Part shown: positions 37,417-47,895 of the stretch, in pieces | How positions within the stretch are numbered: position 1 is the stretch's first letter | Layout: each line of letters starts with the position of its first letter | Assembly: GCF_900109745.1 (NCBI RefSeq) | Contig: NZ_FOAV01000007.1 | Span: 62,001-126,000 of the forward strand | Direction of reading: 5' to 3' | DNA length: 64,000 nt | Source: Roseateles sp. YR242 | GTDB lineage: Bacteria; Pseudomonadota; Gammaproteobacteria; Burkholderiales; Burkholderiaceae_C | The notes under the pieces: model-generated | Seen by the model: the letters and a program-made list of their open reading frames with translations, nothing else | The model's database searches: none | What the model was told of the DNA's origin: nothing | Position numbers and translations under genes: made by a program

Positions 37417-39432
37417 TTGATCAAGCTCAAAGCTCCATCACTTTCACTGCGCAGTGTCATCCTGCTGGCGGTGGTGGTGGGGATCGTGGCGCCAGCGGCG
37501 CTGCTGGTGGTCTTCAGCGACTCCGTCATGCGGCGCAGCCTGGAGCCGGTGCTGGAGAACCAGCGTGCCGCCGTGCTCACCCTGGCGGCCACCGGGCTGG
37601 CGGACCCCTTGTGGACGGTGGACAGCCCGGCGGTTCAGCGTGCCCTCGACCAGTTGCTGGCCGATGTGAATGTCTGCGGTGTGGAACTGAGCGAGGAGCG
37701 GCCGGAGACGCCGGCCATCGTGCGCGCCAAATGCAGCCCGGAGTGGCCCATCGTGACGCTGGTGGCCATGATCCGCAAGGACGACCGCGTGCTGGGCACC
37801 TTGCGGGTGCAGTTCGACGATGCGGCGCAGGAGCGCATGCTGGCCGAGGGGCGCCGGCAGACCGCGCTGATCGTGGGGATCCAGATCCTGGCGGGCATCA
37901 CCATCGTGCTGCTGGTGCTGTATGTGAGGCTGGTCCGCCCCATCGACCGCCTCAAGCAGGTGGCCAGCGCCATTGCCCAGCGTAGGCCCGTGCCGCGCCT
38001 GCGCTGGAATCGCAAGGATGAACTGGGCCAGCTGGGTGTCCACCTGGACGAAGCCGGCGAGCAGATCGCCGGCCTGCTGGCGGACATGGAAAGCAAGAAT
38101 GCCCAGTTGCATCAGCTGGCCATGTACGACCACCTCACCGGGCTGCCCAACCGCACCCTGTTCCGAGAGGTGTTTTTGCATGAGGCGGCGGTGGCACGGC
38201 GTGGCCGCAGCCCCCTGGCCCTGCTCTTCGTGGACCTGGACCGGTTCAAGGCCATCAACGATTCGCTGGGCCATGCCGCGGGCGACCGCATGCTGCTGCA
38301 GGCCAGCGAACGCCTGCGCCAGACAGTGCGGGAATCGGACCTGGCCTGCCGGGTGAGCGGGGACGAATTCCTGATGCTCATGCGGGCCGACAGCGAGGAC
38401 GTGGCCCATGCCGCCGCTCGCCTGATCGAGACGCTGGCGGCGCCGCTCCAGCTGGCGGGCGGTGTGGCCAGCGTGTCGGCCAGCGTCGGCATCGCCTTGT
38501 TCCCGCGGGACGGGGAGGATTTCGAGACCCTCGTTCGTCATGCCGACCTGGCCATGTACCGGGCCAAGCAACTGGGCCGCTCCCGCTACAGCTTTTTCCA
38601 TCAGGACATGGACGAGGCCGCCACCCAGCGCCTGGAGATGGAACGCGAACTCAAGCTGGCGCTGGAACGCAAGGAGCTGGTGCTGCACTACCAGGCGCTG
38701 GTGGATGCCCGCACCGGTGAATGGCGCGGCCTGGAGGCGCTGATGCGCTGGCAGCATCCGCAGCGCGGGCTGCTGGCGCCGGGCCACTTCATCACCCTGG
38801 CGGAGGAGACCGGCCTGATCCTGGACCTGGGCTGGCAGACCATCGAGATCGCCTGTGCCCAACTGGCCAGCTGGAAGGCGGCCGGCCGTCATCCCGGTGT
38901 CATCGCCATCAATCTGTCGGCGCTGCAGTTTCGCGAGCAGGGGCTGCCGGAACGCCTGGCGGACGCCATGCGCCGCCATGGGGTGGCGCCCGGTGAACTG
39001 GCCATCGAGCTGACGGAGAGCACGCTCTTGAGCGACTCCGACATCGCCCTGCAAACCCTGGGCCGGCTGCAGGCCCTGGGGCTGAGTCTGTCGGTGGACG
39101 ACTTCGGTACCGGTTATTCCTCGCTGGCTTATCTCAAGCTGCTCCGGCCGGCCCGGTTGAAGATCGACCGGGCCTTTGTGCGCGAGATCGCCAGCAGTGC
39201 GGATGACCGGGCGCTGGTGCAGGCGATGATGGGGATGGCGAGCGCCTTGTCCATCGAAGTGGTGGGTGAAGGGGTGGAGACCGACGAGCAGCGTCAGACC
39301 CTGCTGGAGCTGGGCTGCTGGTGGCAGCAAGGCTACTTCTTTGCGCGCCCACAGGCAGTCGAGGCCATCACGGAACGGCTTTCCCCATGGCCCGTCCAGG
39401 AACCCTCTGCGTCAGCCCCGCGGCCGGCGTGA
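37417..39432 (+). CDS. GGDEF/EAL bifunctional cyclic-di-GMP enzyme
   Basis: 671 residues. Two membrane helices (about 13-35 and 149-171) flank a periplasmic sensor region. HAMP follows, then GGDEF (about 235-395) with signature SGDEF (314-318) and an RESD inhibitory site at 305-308, then EAL (about 415-660) with [19 protein letters not shown] and DDFGTGYSS. The first Gly of GGDEF is Ser, a change many active cyclases tolerate. The EAL motifs look intact, so phosphodiesterase activity is likely. Only a TTG start keeps the first helix; the next ATG is at codon 38. Confidence 0.92.
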   Translation: MIKLKAPSLSLRSVILLAVVVGIVAPAALLVVFSDSVMRRSLEPVLENQRAAVLTLAATGLADPLWTVDSPAVQRALDQLLADVNVCGVELSEERPETPAIVRAKCSPEWPIVTLVAMIRKDDRVLGTLRVQFDDAAQERMLAEGRRQTALIVGIQILAGITIVLLVLYVRLVRPIDRLKQVASAIAQRRPVPRLRWNRKDELGQLGVHLDEAGEQIAGLLADMESKNAQLHQLAMYDHLTGLPNRTLFREVFLHEAAVARRGRSPLALLFVDLDRFKAINDSLGHAAGDRMLLQASERLRQTVRESDLACRVSGDEFLMLMRADSEDVAHAAARLIETLAAPLQLAGGVASVSASVGIALFPRDGEDFETLVRHADLAMYRAKQLGRSRYSFFHQDMDEAATQRLEMERELKLALERKELVLHYQALVDARTGEWRGLEALMRWQHPQRGLLAPGHFITLAEETGLILDLGWQTIEIACAQLASWKAAGRHPGVIAINLSALQFREQGLPERLADAMRRHGVAPGELAIELTESTLLSDSDIALQTLGRLQALGLSLSVDDFGTGYSSLAYLKLLRPARLKIDRAFVREIASSADDRALVQAMMGMASALSIEVVGEGVETDEQRQTLLELGCWWQQGYFFARPQAVEAITERLSPWPVQEPSASAPRPA

Positions 39433-39776
39433 ACCTGGCCGATAGTCCCGCTACGGCACTGGATGCTCCCCACGAAGAGGGAGGGCGTGCGACGGCTTCT
39501 TCGCCATCATCCGCACTCAGACAGCGAAACGGCAGTTCATCGCGGCCAGTCCGCAATTCGTCGCCTGGGCATGGTGGTCCGACCGCTGTGCGCGCACAGT
39601 CCCACTTGCGCTGTCGTCTCCTGGAACCAAAGGGTGGTCTGCGGCGACTGGAGATTGACTGACCATCGTCCCATGCCATCGTCCCGTTCGATGCCGCCGA
39701 GACACCGATCACCCCATAACAACATGCTGAGCCAATGCCGAGCAATCTTCCAATGAGCGACATGCAGGGAGCCCCC
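39433..39776. other. 344-base gap, nothing recognised
   Basis: No open frame here has a ribosome site or family-like sequence. I see no hairpin terminator after the GGDEF/EAL gene. Confidence 0.5.
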
Positions 39777-39956
39777 ATGAGCGACGTCACCAAAACCTTT
39801 TTCACCGCCCTGGCCGCCGTGGCCAGCGCCGCTGTCATTGCCGTCTGGCTGGCGGACCGCGCCGAAGGCGGGCACCCGCTGCCATTGACCTCCCAACTGG
39901 CCACGAAAACAGCGCCCGGACCTCAGGCGGATCAGGCCAGCAAGCCGCACGGTTAA
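39777..39956 (+). CDS. Small single-helix membrane protein, unknown function
   Basis: 59 residues: MSDVTKTFFTALAAVASAAV continues into a hydrophobic helix (about 8-26), then a polar tail. GGGAG is eight bases before the ATG; an upstream in-frame ATG at 39753 is possible. A strong terminator 23 bases after the stop supports a real transcript. No family recognised. Confidence 0.6.
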   Translation: MSDVTKTFFTALAAVASAAVIAVWLADRAEGGHPLPLTSQLATKTAPGPQADQASKPHG

Positions 39957-39979
39957 GCCCTTTTTCCCCTGCATCTTGA

Positions 39980-40003
39980 GCCCGCCTTCTGGCGGGCTTT
40001 TTT
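39980..40003 (+). terminator. Rho-independent terminator
   Basis: GCCCGCC-ttct-GGCGGGC followed by TTTTTT, ending the small membrane protein transcript. Confidence 0.88.
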
Positions 40004-40033
40004 CTTTCCTCCCTCTCAAGGGATGCCCCTGGC

Positions 40034-40063
40034 CAGGCACCCCCCAAAAGGGGTGGGTGCCTG
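40034..40063. other. Long GC-rich hairpin in a gene-poor gap
   Basis: caggcacccccc-aaaa-ggggtgggtgcctg forms a long stem with a two-base asymmetry and has no T-run. The surrounding gap 39957-40328 contains no gene; its 3' part holds a leader conserved with the paralog at 43436. Confidence 0.5.
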
Positions 40064-40328
40064 ACTGATAGGTGTCATGCACCAACGTCTTGCATGCGTG
40101 GGCGTCATCACTGTGATGCGTGATGGTGAGAGGGGCGACGCGGCTGAACGGCTCACAACGCCCTGTTGATCGGGGGTGTGGGTCGGTGGTGGCGGAAGCG
40201 GACAGACGTTCGTCGTTGCCGGATGCAATTCACACCCGATTGCCGCGCATTCGTCGCGAGCACCTGGAAAGACGGGCGGGCGTTGCCGAAACTGTGATCA
40301 CTGACGCAGCAAACCCAAGGAGATCATC

Positions 40329-40595
40329 ATGAGCAGCACCAGTTTCAAGGCCTTCGCTTTCGGTATCGGCGCCACCATCGCCGTGACCCTGAGCATCCAT
40401 CATCACCAGGCAGAGCAAGTGCGCACCGCCTCCATCATCAAGCTCGAACCGGTCTACATCACCGGCAAGCGGGCAGACAAGATGGAAGTGAAGCAACTGC
40501 CCACCGTCTACATCACCGGCAGCCGTGCTTCCCAGCGCGGCCGCGACGAGACCCTGGCCGCCAACACGGTGGCCTGCGCAACGCAGCTCTGCTGA
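40329..40595 (+). CDS. Small exported protein with paired VYITG motifs, paralog 1
   Basis: 88 residues. SFKAFAFGIGATIAVTLSI is a signal or anchor helix. Two copies of a short motif follow, VYITGKR (42-48) and VYITGSR (60-66), then a tail with two Cys. AAGGAG lies seven bases before the ATG. The paralog at 43436 shares the helix, both motifs and about 100 bases of leader. LxTVYITGxR resembles the start of TonB-dependent receptor plugs (LDTVVVTGTR type), a likeness with no proven meaning. Function unknown; probably periplasmic or inner-membrane. Confidence 0.8.
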   Translation: MSSTSFKAFAFGIGATIAVTLSIHHHQAEQVRTASIIKLEPVYITGKRADKMEVKQLPTVYITGSRASQRGRDETLAANTVACATQLC

Positions 40596-40638
40596 GCACC
40601 AGCGGGAACGCTGCATCAGGAGCGCGCAAGCACTCGCA

Positions 40639-40664
40639 AACGCCCGGCTTCGGCCGGGCGTTTT
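40639..40664 (+). terminator. Rho-independent terminator after VYITG paralog 1
   Basis: AACGCCCGGC-ttcg-GCCGGGCGTTTT. The one after paralog 2 (43767) is almost the same sequence. Confidence 0.88.
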
Positions 40665-40739
40665 GCATTCATGGGTCGAGATGTCGCTGTGTCATCGTCC
40701 GCACCGACACGTCGCACCACCCGCCGTCACAATCGGTGC

Positions 40740-43271
40740 ATGACTTCCATCGCCACCCGCCGTCCTGGCCGCTGGCCCTCATGGGCGAACCCAGCCGCAG
40801 GACGTCTCGTCCCGAGCCGCACCCCAGGCACGACCCCCCGGTTCACGGTGTCCCGTTGGTTGACCCTCGGGCTGCTGTTGTGGGCCGCCGCATTTGCCGT
40901 CCACGCCCAGGCCCCCGCCGACGCGCCCCCGGACCCTGCCCAGATGCTGGAGGCGGCCCGCAAGGACATGGACGCGGTGCGCGCCGCCCAGGACCAGACC
41001 CTGGATGAGGCCGGCACACTGCAGTTGCGCAAGCGCGCCCTGTCCGCACAGACGCAGGCCCAGGAGGCCGCCGCCGCACTCACGCCTGAACTGGAAGACG
41101 TGCAGGCCCGCCTGGCCCAACTCGGCAAGCCTGCGGACGGCGTCAAGGAATCCGCCGATGTGGCCCGCCAGCGGTCCGAGCTCATGGCTGCGGTCTCCAA
41201 GCTGGATTCCCAGATCAAGCTGGCGCGGCTGATGGCGGTGGAGGCGGAGCAGGCGGCGGCAACAGCCCTGGAAAGCCGCCGCTCGCAACTGGGTGCGCGC
41301 CTCGGCGAACATGGCGATTCCGTGCTCGGCGCGCGCTTCTGGCGCACCCTTGCGCGTGATGGTGGCGCGGACCTGCAACGCCTGAGCGCCTTCGGCCGGG
41401 ACTTCTCGGCACGGTTGTCCGGCGTGACGCCCGGCGCCTGGCTGGCCCTGGCTGGCGCCATCGTGGTGCTGCTGCTGGTACATGTCGGGCTGCAGCGTGG
41501 GGTCGCCTATCTCAGCGCGCATCGCATTGCTCCCGGTCGGCTGCGCCGCTCGCTGTATGCCCTGGGCGTACTGCTGGTCCGCATGCTGACGCCGGGCCTG
41601 ATCGGCCACTTCACGATGCTGGTGCTGAGCGACGGCGACACCACGACCAACCGGCTGGATCGCTGGCTGCACAACGCCGAAGCCATGGTCTGGTTCGGTG
41701 GCTTTGTCTACGGGTTGGGCGCGGCGCTGCTGATGCCGCGCAAACCCTCCTGGCGTCTGGCGCCCATCGCGGACGCCACGGCCGCGCGCCTGCAATGGTT
41801 CCCGGCCGTGTTTGCCTCCACGGTGGTGCTCTCGTGGGCCTGCACCCGGCTGGTCGCGGCGCTGGATGCCAGCGACACCGCGCTGTGGGCCGTCAACGGC
41901 TGTGCGGCGCTGGTGTTCATCGCCGTGCTGTCTGCTGCGCTAGGGCTGGCGCAGCGCCGGGCCGTGCAAGCGCCGACCGCGAGCTCGGATTCGGCCTCTG
42001 CCTCTGCCTCTGCCTCAAGCCCCACGCCGGGCACTGGCGATGAGGCGGTGGCCTCGCCCCTGTGGCTCTCCCTGTTGCGTTCCACCGCGTGGGTCGTGCT
42101 CGGGGGGGCCTTGCTGGCGCTGTTGATCGGTTTTGTGGCGCTGGCCAGTTTTGTCGTCAACCAACTGGTGTGGGCGCTGATCGTGCTCAGTGCGGCGTAT
42201 CTGGTCGCGGTCCTGGTGGACGACGTCTGCATGTGGTTGCTCAAGCGCGGCACCCGTGCGGCCTCCGAGTCGAACCCGCCCGACGCGCATGACGCGGAAG
42301 AACTGGCCGAGGCCTCGACTGCCTCCCGCACCCGCGCCCAAGCGGCGGTGCTGATGTCGGGCACCCTGCGCGTGCTGGTGGGGGTGTTCGCGGTGGTGCT
42401 GTTGTTGGCGCCGTTCGGCGAAGGGCCGGTGGAGCTGTTCGCGCGCGCAGGGCGGGTGCAGGAGGGGCTGTCGATCGGTGAGTTGAGCCTGCGGCCGATG
42501 TCGCTGTTGCAAGGCGTGCTGGTGCTGGTGTTTGGTTTGCTGGCGGTGCGTCTGCTGAAGCAGTGGCTGTCCGCGCGCTACATGCCCACCACCCGCATGG
42601 ATGCGGGCATGCGTCTCTCGGTCACCACGCTGTTCGGATACATGGGCGCGGTGGCGGTGATTGCCGCGGCCATGTCGGCGGTGGGGGTGGGGCTGGAGCG
42701 GGTGGCGTGGGTGGCCAGTGCGCTGTCCGTGGGCATCGGTTTTGGTTTGCAGGCGGTGGTGCAGAACTTCGTGTCCGGGCTGATCCTGCTGGCCGAGCGG
42801 CCGGTCAAGGTGGGGGACTGGGTGGCCCTGTCGGGGGTGGAAGGGGACATCCGGCGCATCAATGTGCGTGCGACCGAGATCCAGATGGGCGACCGGTCCA
42901 CGGTGATCGTTCCCAATTCCGAGTTCATCACCAAGATTGTCCGTAACGTCACCTATGGGGAGTCGCTGGGCATGGTGCAGTTCAAGTTGCCGATGCCGCT
43001 GGCCACGGATCTTGATCAGGCCCGTACCCTGATCCTGGCGGCTTTCCAGTCCCACAGCCGGGTGCTGTCCACGCCAGCGCCCAATGTGCAGATGGACGGC
43101 ATCGCTGCGGACGGCACCAGCCTCATCCTCAACGCCAGCGGTTTCGTCGATTCACCACGAGCCGCCTACGGGGTGAAGAGCGATCTGCTCTTTGACGTGC
43201 TCAAGCGGCTCCGTGAGGCCGGTCTTCTGGTGCGCCCACCGACGGTGGTGCTCCCTGCGGCGAATCCTTGA
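40740..43271 (+). CDS. MscS-family mechanosensitive channel with DUF3772-like N-domain
   Basis: 843 residues. A signal peptide (SRWLTLGLLLWAAAFAVHAQA) leads to a coiled periplasmic domain of DUF3772 type (about 55-210) and roughly ten membrane helices. The MscS core ends with the pore helix and beta domain: SVGIGFGLQAVVQNFVSGLI, ERPVKVGDWV, INVRATEIQMGDRSTVIVPN. These channels open under membrane tension during osmotic downshock. A Ser/Ala run at about 425-437 lies in a cytoplasmic loop. The two VYITG paralogs flank it on the same strand. Confidence 0.92.
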   Translation: MTSIATRRPGRWPSWANPAAGRLVPSRTPGTTPRFTVSRWLTLGLLLWAAAFAVHAQAPADAPPDPAQMLEAARKDMDAVRAAQDQTLDEAGTLQLRKRALSAQTQAQEAAAALTPELEDVQARLAQLGKPADGVKESADVARQRSELMAAVSKLDSQIKLARLMAVEAEQAAATALESRRSQLGARLGEHGDSVLGARFWRTLARDGGADLQRLSAFGRDFSARLSGVTPGAWLALAGAIVVLLLVHVGLQRGVAYLSAHRIAPGRLRRSLYALGVLLVRMLTPGLIGHFTMLVLSDGDTTTNRLDRWLHNAEAMVWFGGFVYGLGAALLMPRKPSWRLAPIADATAARLQWFPAVFASTVVLSWACTRLVAALDASDTALWAVNGCAALVFIAVLSAALGLAQRRAVQAPTASSDSASASASASSPTPGTGDEAVASPLWLSLLRSTAWVVLGGALLALLIGFVALASFVVNQLVWALIVLSAAYLVAVLVDDVCMWLLKRGTRAASESNPPDAHDAEELAEASTASRTRAQAAVLMSGTLRVLVGVFAVVLLLAPFGEGPVELFARAGRVQEGLSIGELSLRPMSLLQGVLVLVFGLLAVRLLKQWLSARYMPTTRMDAGMRLSVTTLFGYMGAVAVIAAAMSAVGVGLERVAWVASALSVGIGFGLQAVVQNFVSGLILLAERPVKVGDWVALSGVEGDIRRINVRATEIQMGDRSTVIVPNSEFITKIVRNVTYGESLGMVQFKLPMPLATDLDQARTLILAAFQSHSRVLSTPAPNVQMDGIAADGTSLILNASGFVDSPRAAYGVKSDLLFDVLKRLREAGLLVRPPTVVLPAANP

Positions 43272-43435
43272 TGCTTCATGGGGGTGCGGACGGCTTGAAC
43301 CTTCCTCCTGATCGTCCATGGCTGCAATTCACGCCGTGTTCATGCCGCTTCGTCGCTTCCGCCTGGAGCACGGCGGGGCGGATGACGACACTGCAATCAC
43401 TGACCCACCACTGACGCAGCCCCCAGGAGATCGAC

Positions 43436-43723
43436 ATGAACACCATCCGCACCAACCTCAGCACCGCCACCAGCTTCAAGGCCTTCGCCTTTGGCGTTGT
43501 CGCCACCATGGCCCTGACCGTCGGCATCAGCCACGCTGAAGCACAACACGAACGCACCGCCACCACCGTGGTGAAGCTCGACACCGTCTACATCACCGGC
43601 AAGCGTGTGGTCGCCCAGGCGCAGACCCTGCCCACCGTCTACATCACCGGCCGTCGCGCCGCCACCGCCGAAGACACCCAAGTGGCTGCCGCCGAAGCGG
43701 TGAGCACCACCCCTCAGCTCTGA
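43436..43723 (+). CDS. Small exported protein with paired VYITG motifs, paralog 2
   Basis: 95 residues. A hydrophobic signal helix (SFKAFAFGVVATMALTVGIS, with AEA as a good signal peptidase site near residue 36) is followed by VYITGKR (51-57) and VYITGRR (68-74) and an acidic, Ala-rich tail. CAGGAG lies nine bases before the ATG. It shares helix, motif pair, 17-18 residue motif spacing, leader and terminator with paralog 1; the copies flank the MscS gene. It lacks the Cys residues of paralog 1. Function unknown. Confidence 0.8.
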   Translation: MNTIRTNLSTATSFKAFAFGVVATMALTVGISHAEAQHERTATTVVKLDTVYITGKRVVAQAQTLPTVYITGRRAATAEDTQVAAAEAVSTTPQL

Positions 43724-43766
43724 ATTCAGCGCCGAATCCAGCGGTCGCTGTTTCAGTGTGAAGAAG

Positions 43767-43792
43767 AACGCCCGGCTTCTGCCGGGCGTTTT
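43767..43792 (+). terminator. Rho-independent terminator after VYITG paralog 2
   Basis: AACGCCCGGC-ttct-GCCGGGCGTTTT, near-identical to the one after paralog 1. It also lies close to the 3' end of the convergent recQ. Confidence 0.85.
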
Positions 43793-43863
43793 GGTTGGTA
43801 AATGAAATAGTCAGGACGGGGAAGCGCCCGCAGCGGGGCCGTCATGGAAGAGAGGTCGCCGCA

Positions 43864-45732
43864 TCAATGCGCGCCCAGCACCCGCAGCAGGTCCTCGCCG
43901 TAGGCTTCCAGCTTCTTGGCGCCCACGCCGCTGATGCCGGAGAGTTCCTCCAGGCTGCGTGGATGCTGCCGGGCCATTTCCGCCAGGGTGACGTTCTGGA
44001 AGATGACATAGGCGGGCAGCCCATGCTCCCGGGCCACCTCCGCCCGCCAAGCCTTGAGCGAGTTGAAGCGAAATTGTGCGTCCGGTGCCAGTTCCGGATC
44101 CACCAGCGTGGCACGTTTGCCGCTTGTGCCGGTCCGGCTGGTTTTGCCCTTGCGTGCCGGCGTGGTGGGCTGGCGCAGCAGCAACTGCACCTCACCCTTG
44201 AGCACCGCCCGGGCGGATTCAGTCAGCGAGATGGTGTGGAACTCCCCTTCCGTCACCACGTGCCCCAGCGCAATCAGCTGGCGCAGCACCGCGCGCCACT
44301 GCTGCTCGCCCAGGCTGGCGCCAATGGCCCAGGTGGACAGATGCTGATGGCCGTACTGGCGCACCTTCTCCGTCTCCTTGCCGCGCAGCACATCGATCAG
44401 GTGACCGGCACCAAAACGCTGGCCGCCGTTCTGGCGAAAACGATAGATGCAGGACAAGGCCATGCGCGCCGATTCGGTGGCGTCCCAGGTGGCCGGCGCA
44501 TGCAGGCAGTTGTCGCAATTCCCGCAGGGCTCGCTCTCCTCGCCGAAATACGCCAGCAGCCGCTGGCGGCGGCAGTCGGTGGCCTCGGCCAGCGCGAGCA
44601 ACGCGTCCAGCTTGCCGCGCTGAACCTGTTTGAACTCCTCGGTAGAGGGGCTCTCGTCGATCATGCGGCGCTGGTTCACCACGTCTGCCAGCCCGTAGGC
44701 CATCCACGCCTGGGCGGCTTCACCATCCCGGCCGGCGCGGCCGGTTTCCTGGTAATAACCTTCGATGTTCTTGGGCAGGTCCAGGTGGGCCACAAAGCGG
44801 ACGTCCGGTTTGTCGATGCCCATGCCAAAGGCCACCGTGGCCACCATCACGATGCCGTCTTCCCGCAGGAAGCGGTCCTGGTGGCGCCGGCGGATGTCGC
44901 TGTCCATGCCGGCGTGATAGGCCAGGGCGGAGACGCCCTCGGCACGCAGCCACTCGGCGGTCTCTTCAACCTTCTTGCGGCTCTGGCAGTACACCACCCC
45001 GGCGTCGCCGTCGTGGTCTTCCTGGATGAAGCGCAGCAGCTGTTCCTTCGGCTTGTCCTTCTCCACAATGAGATAGCGGATATTGGGCCGGTCGAAGCTG
45101 GCGATGAAAACCCGCGAGTCCTGCAGTTGCAGCCGCTCGATGATGTCGGCACGGGTGATGTCGTCGGCCGTGGCCGTCAGCGCAATGCGCGGGACATCCG
45201 GAAAACGTTCATGCAGCAGGTTCAGCGACAGGTATTCGCTGCGGAAGTCATGGCCCCACTGGCTCACGCAGTGCGCCTCATCGATGGCGAACAGGCTGAG
45301 CAGCCCCCGCTCATGCAAGGAGGTGAGCTGGGCCAGGAAACGCGGGGTATTGAGCCGCTCCGGTGCGGCGTACAACAGCGAAAGCCGCCCGGCGAGCATT
45401 TCACGCTCGATGTGCTGGGCTTCCTCCTGGGACTGGCTGGAATTCAGGAAGGCGGCGTGAACACCGGCTTCTTCCAGCGCGCCCACCTGGTCATGCATCA
45501 GGGCGATCAGTGGGCTGACCACCACCGTGACGCCGTGGCCGGCGCGTTGCCGGACGATGGCCGGCACCTGGTAACAGAGGCTTTTGCCCCCGCCGGTGGG
45601 CATCAGCACCAGGGCGTCGCCGCCTTGGGTGACGTGGTCAACGATCTCGGCCTGCTGGCCGCGGAACGCGCTATAGCCGAACACCTCTTGCAGGATGTTG
45701 ATCGGAACGGGATGATGCTTCGGCGGACTCAT
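43864..45732 (-). CDS. recQ: ATP-dependent DNA helicase RecQ
   Basis: 622 residues from ATG 45732. RecQ unwinds DNA 3' to 5' in recombination and repair. Motif 0/[21 protein letters not shown] as [16 protein letters not shown], motif [12 protein letters not shown], the RQC zinc module CDCR...CGNCDNC and an HRDC domain near the C-terminus ([15 protein letters not shown]). The frame extends to 45963 but the added residues are not family-like. It is divergent from the GAF-GGDEF gene with 109 bases between starts. Confidence 0.96.
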   Translation of the reverse strand: MSPPKHHPVPINILQEVFGYSAFRGQQAEIVDHVTQGGDALVLMPTGGGKSLCYQVPAIVRQRAGHGVTVVVSPLIALMHDQVGALEEAGVHAAFLNSSQSQEEAQHIEREMLAGRLSLLYAAPERLNTPRFLAQLTSLHERGLLSLFAIDEAHCVSQWGHDFRSEYLSLNLLHERFPDVPRIALTATADDITRADIIERLQLQDSRVFIASFDRPNIRYLIVEKDKPKEQLLRFIQEDHDGDAGVVYCQSRKKVEETAEWLRAEGVSALAYHAGMDSDIRRRHQDRFLREDGIVMVATVAFGMGIDKPDVRFVAHLDLPKNIEGYYQETGRAGRDGEAAQAWMAYGLADVVNQRRMIDESPSTEEFKQVQRGKLDALLALAEATDCRRQRLLAYFGEESEPCGNCDNCLHAPATWDATESARMALSCIYRFRQNGGQRFGAGHLIDVLRGKETEKVRQYGHQHLSTWAIGASLGEQQWRAVLRQLIALGHVVTEGEFHTISLTESARAVLKGEVQLLLRQPTTPARKGKTSRTGTSGKRATLVDPELAPDAQFRFNSLKAWRAEVAREHGLPAYVIFQNVTLAEMARQHPRSLEELSGISGVGAKKLEAYGEDLLRVLGAH

Positions 45733-45841
45733 GGAGCCCGCGATTGTCCAGGAGAAAGCCCGACCGGGTGATGGCACGAATGCCGGACCGGTCAAAGGAC
45801 GCCCGCCAACCCCATTTGGTGGGCTTCGGAGCAGCCATTCC

Positions 45842-46810
45842 ATGATCTCTCCCCCGCTACCCCCTGACGAAAACGTCCGTCTGGCCACCTTACGGGTGCT
45901 CCAGATCCTGGACACCGGCCCGGACGAGCGGTTCGACCGGATCACCCGCATGGCCAAACGCATCTTTCAGGTGCCGATTGCCCTGGTCAGCCTGGTGGAT
46001 GCGGACCGTCAATGGTTCAAGTCCGCCCAGGGTCTGGCGATTTTTGAGACGCCGCGCGACATCTCCTTCTGCGGCCATGCCATCCTTTCCGATGACATCC
46101 TGCTGGTGCCGGACTCGCATCGGGACCCGCGCTTTGTGAACAACCCCCTGGTCACGGGGCCACCCCATGTGCGGTTCTATGCGGGCTGTCCGGTGCGCGC
46201 GCCGTCCGGACACCGGTTGGGCACCTTGTGCCTGATCGACCAGGAACCCCGGGGGTTCGACCTGGACGACCAGACCACCCTGCGCGATCTCGCCTACATG
46301 GTGGAACAGCAGTTCGCCGGGCTGTACGGCGCCATGGTGGACGAACTGACCGGCCTGGCCAACCGGCGCGGCTTTGACTCCCAGGCCGGGCATGTCCTGG
46401 CCCTGTGCCAGCGCAAGGGGTTGCCGGCCACGTTGCTGTTCTTTGACCTGGACCGTTTCAAGCAGGTCAACGACCACTATGGTCACGCCGAAGGGGACTG
46501 GGCGCTCAAGGCCTTTGCAGACCTGATGCGGACCTGTCTGCGGTCCTCGGACGTGGTGGCACGCAACGGCGGTGACGAATTCGTTGCCCTGCTGAGTGGC
46601 ACCGCCATCCATGACCAGGTGCGCGCCCTGGAACGGCTGCAGATCCAGCTCGACGCATTCAATCAGCGCTCCCAACGGGGTTACGCCTTGGCGTTCAGCG
46701 TGGGCAGCGCGGCGATGGAGGCCGGCCAGCCCAGGGAGCTGGAGGCGTTGATGGCCGAGGCGGATGCCGCCATGTACCGGAACAAGCAGGCCCGGCAGCA
46801 AGTTGCCTGA
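45842..46810 (+). CDS. GAF-GGDEF diguanylate cyclase
   Basis: 322 residues, no membrane helix. A GAF domain (about 20-155) has the SFCGHAIL and [20 protein letters not shown] pattern of a subgroup often joined to kinases and cyclases. The GGDEF domain (about 165-320) has an intact GGDEF at 243-247 and the RSSD inhibitory site at 234-237, so product-inhibited c-di-GMP synthesis is expected. The related GAF in the receiver-GAF protein at 53137 shares this motif. The ATG at 45842 is preferred over a frame extending upstream into recQ. Confidence 0.92.
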   Translation: MISPPLPPDENVRLATLRVLQILDTGPDERFDRITRMAKRIFQVPIALVSLVDADRQWFKSAQGLAIFETPRDISFCGHAILSDDILLVPDSHRDPRFVNNPLVTGPPHVRFYAGCPVRAPSGHRLGTLCLIDQEPRGFDLDDQTTLRDLAYMVEQQFAGLYGAMVDELTGLANRRGFDSQAGHVLALCQRKGLPATLLFFDLDRFKQVNDHYGHAEGDWALKAFADLMRTCLRSSDVVARNGGDEFVALLSGTAIHDQVRALERLQIQLDAFNQRSQRGYALAFSVGSAAMEAGQPRELEALMAEADAAMYRNKQARQQVA

Positions 46811-46940
46811 AAAGCGCAGGAAGTTCCACCAACCCGTGCAGGTGGGGCCAGACGGCATAATTGCGGTCAGCGCCGCCGCGCCGCCCAGTGGGGCCCGGGC
46901 GGCTCACTATTTTTGAACCATACGCAAGCGGACGGCAACC

Positions 46941-47504
46941 ATGGCCTCGGTCAACAAAGTCATCATCCTCGGCAATCTCGGCCGTGACCCTGAACTGCGC
47001 TACACCCCCAGCGGCAGCGCGGTGTGCAATGTGAGCATCGCCACCACCCGCAACTGGAAGAGCCGCGAAGGCGGTGAGCGCCAGGAAGAAACCGAATGGC
47101 ACCGTGTGGTGTTCTATGACCGCCTGGCCGAAATCGCCGGTGAGTACTTGAAGAAGGGCCGCCCGGTGTATGTGGAAGGCCGCCTGAAGACCCGCAAGTG
47201 GCAGGACAAGGAAGGCAAGGACAACTACACGACCGAAATCATTGCCGAAACCATGCAGCTGCTGGGCGGCCGTGATGGTGGTGATGAGATGGGCGGTGGC
47301 GGTGGTGGTGGCTACAGCCGCGAACGCAGCGCTGGCCGTGAATCCGGCGGTGGCCGTGAGTCGGCTGGCGGCAGCGGCCGTGATGCCGGTGATTTCGACA
47401 GCCCGCGCGCACCCGCGCCCCGCAGCGCGCCGCGTCCCGCACCGGCCCCCGCGGCCAAGCCGGCGACCGGTTTTGATGACATGGACGACGACATTCCGTT
47501 CTGA
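46941..47504 (+). CDS. ssb: Single-stranded DNA-binding protein
   Basis: 187 residues. An OB-fold domain (about 1-110) begins [20 protein letters not shown] and contains [22 protein letters not shown] Gly/Ser/Arg-rich then Pro/Ala-rich linker ends in the acidic tip DMDDDIPF, the docking site for RecQ and other partners. It lies 130 bases after the GAF-GGDEF gene with its own leader. recQ nearby is a known physical partner, though the genes are not in one operon. Confidence 0.97.
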   Translation: MASVNKVIILGNLGRDPELRYTPSGSAVCNVSIATTRNWKSREGGERQEETEWHRVVFYDRLAEIAGEYLKKGRPVYVEGRLKTRKWQDKEGKDNYTTEIIAETMQLLGGRDGGDEMGGGGGGGYSRERSAGRESGGGRESAGGSGRDAGDFDSPRAPAPRSAPRPAPAPAAKPATGFDDMDDDIPF

Positions 47505-47523
47505 TCCCTGCTACATCGGCGGC

Positions 47524-47562
47524 AAGCCCGGTTCGCATCCTGCTAGCCGGGCTTTTGTTTTT
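47524..47562 (+). terminator. Rho-independent terminator after ssb
   Basis: AAGCCCGG and CCGGGCTT enclose a 15-base loop and are followed by TTGTTTTT. Confidence 0.75.
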
Positions 47563-47661
47563 CGCCGCTGTTTTTGAATTAGCGCAAGTCCGGCGCTGGC
47601 CACTGGAACGCCTATGCATCCCTGGCCTAGCATTGCGCTGGCTGTGCTCTGAATTGAACTG

Positions 47662-47895
47662 ATGAAGTCTCGCCGCTTGATTCTGGCTTCGGTGCTCTCG
47701 CTGACCGTGATGGTCGGTGCTGTTGGCACCTTGCTCCTGCTTCGCCCACATCTGGCCACCATCGGCTGGGTGGTGTCATCCAAGGCATTCGGCCTGACGG
47801 CCTTGGTGGCGCTTTATCTGGCGTTCGCCCTGGGTCGTTATGTCATGCTGCGGCAATCGCGCCGGGTGAGTGGGTTTCGGTCCGGGCCCGGGTGA
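47662..47895 (+). CDS. Small two-helix membrane protein, unknown function
   Basis: 77 residues with two hydrophobic helices (about 6-28 and 41-60) and basic ends: MKSRRLILASVLSLTVMVGA. No ribosome site is clear and no family is recognised. It follows the ssb terminator. Confidence 0.5.
   Translation: MKSRRLILASVLSLTVMVGAVGTLLLLRPHLATIGWVVSSKAFGLTALVALYLAFALGRYVMLRQSRRVSGFRSGPG

Noticed and set aside
34241-37420. Very long plus-strand open frame opposite uvrA
   Set aside because: It is the mirror of the uvrA coding strand, a common artefact at high GC; its product is His/Gln/Gly-rich with no domain.
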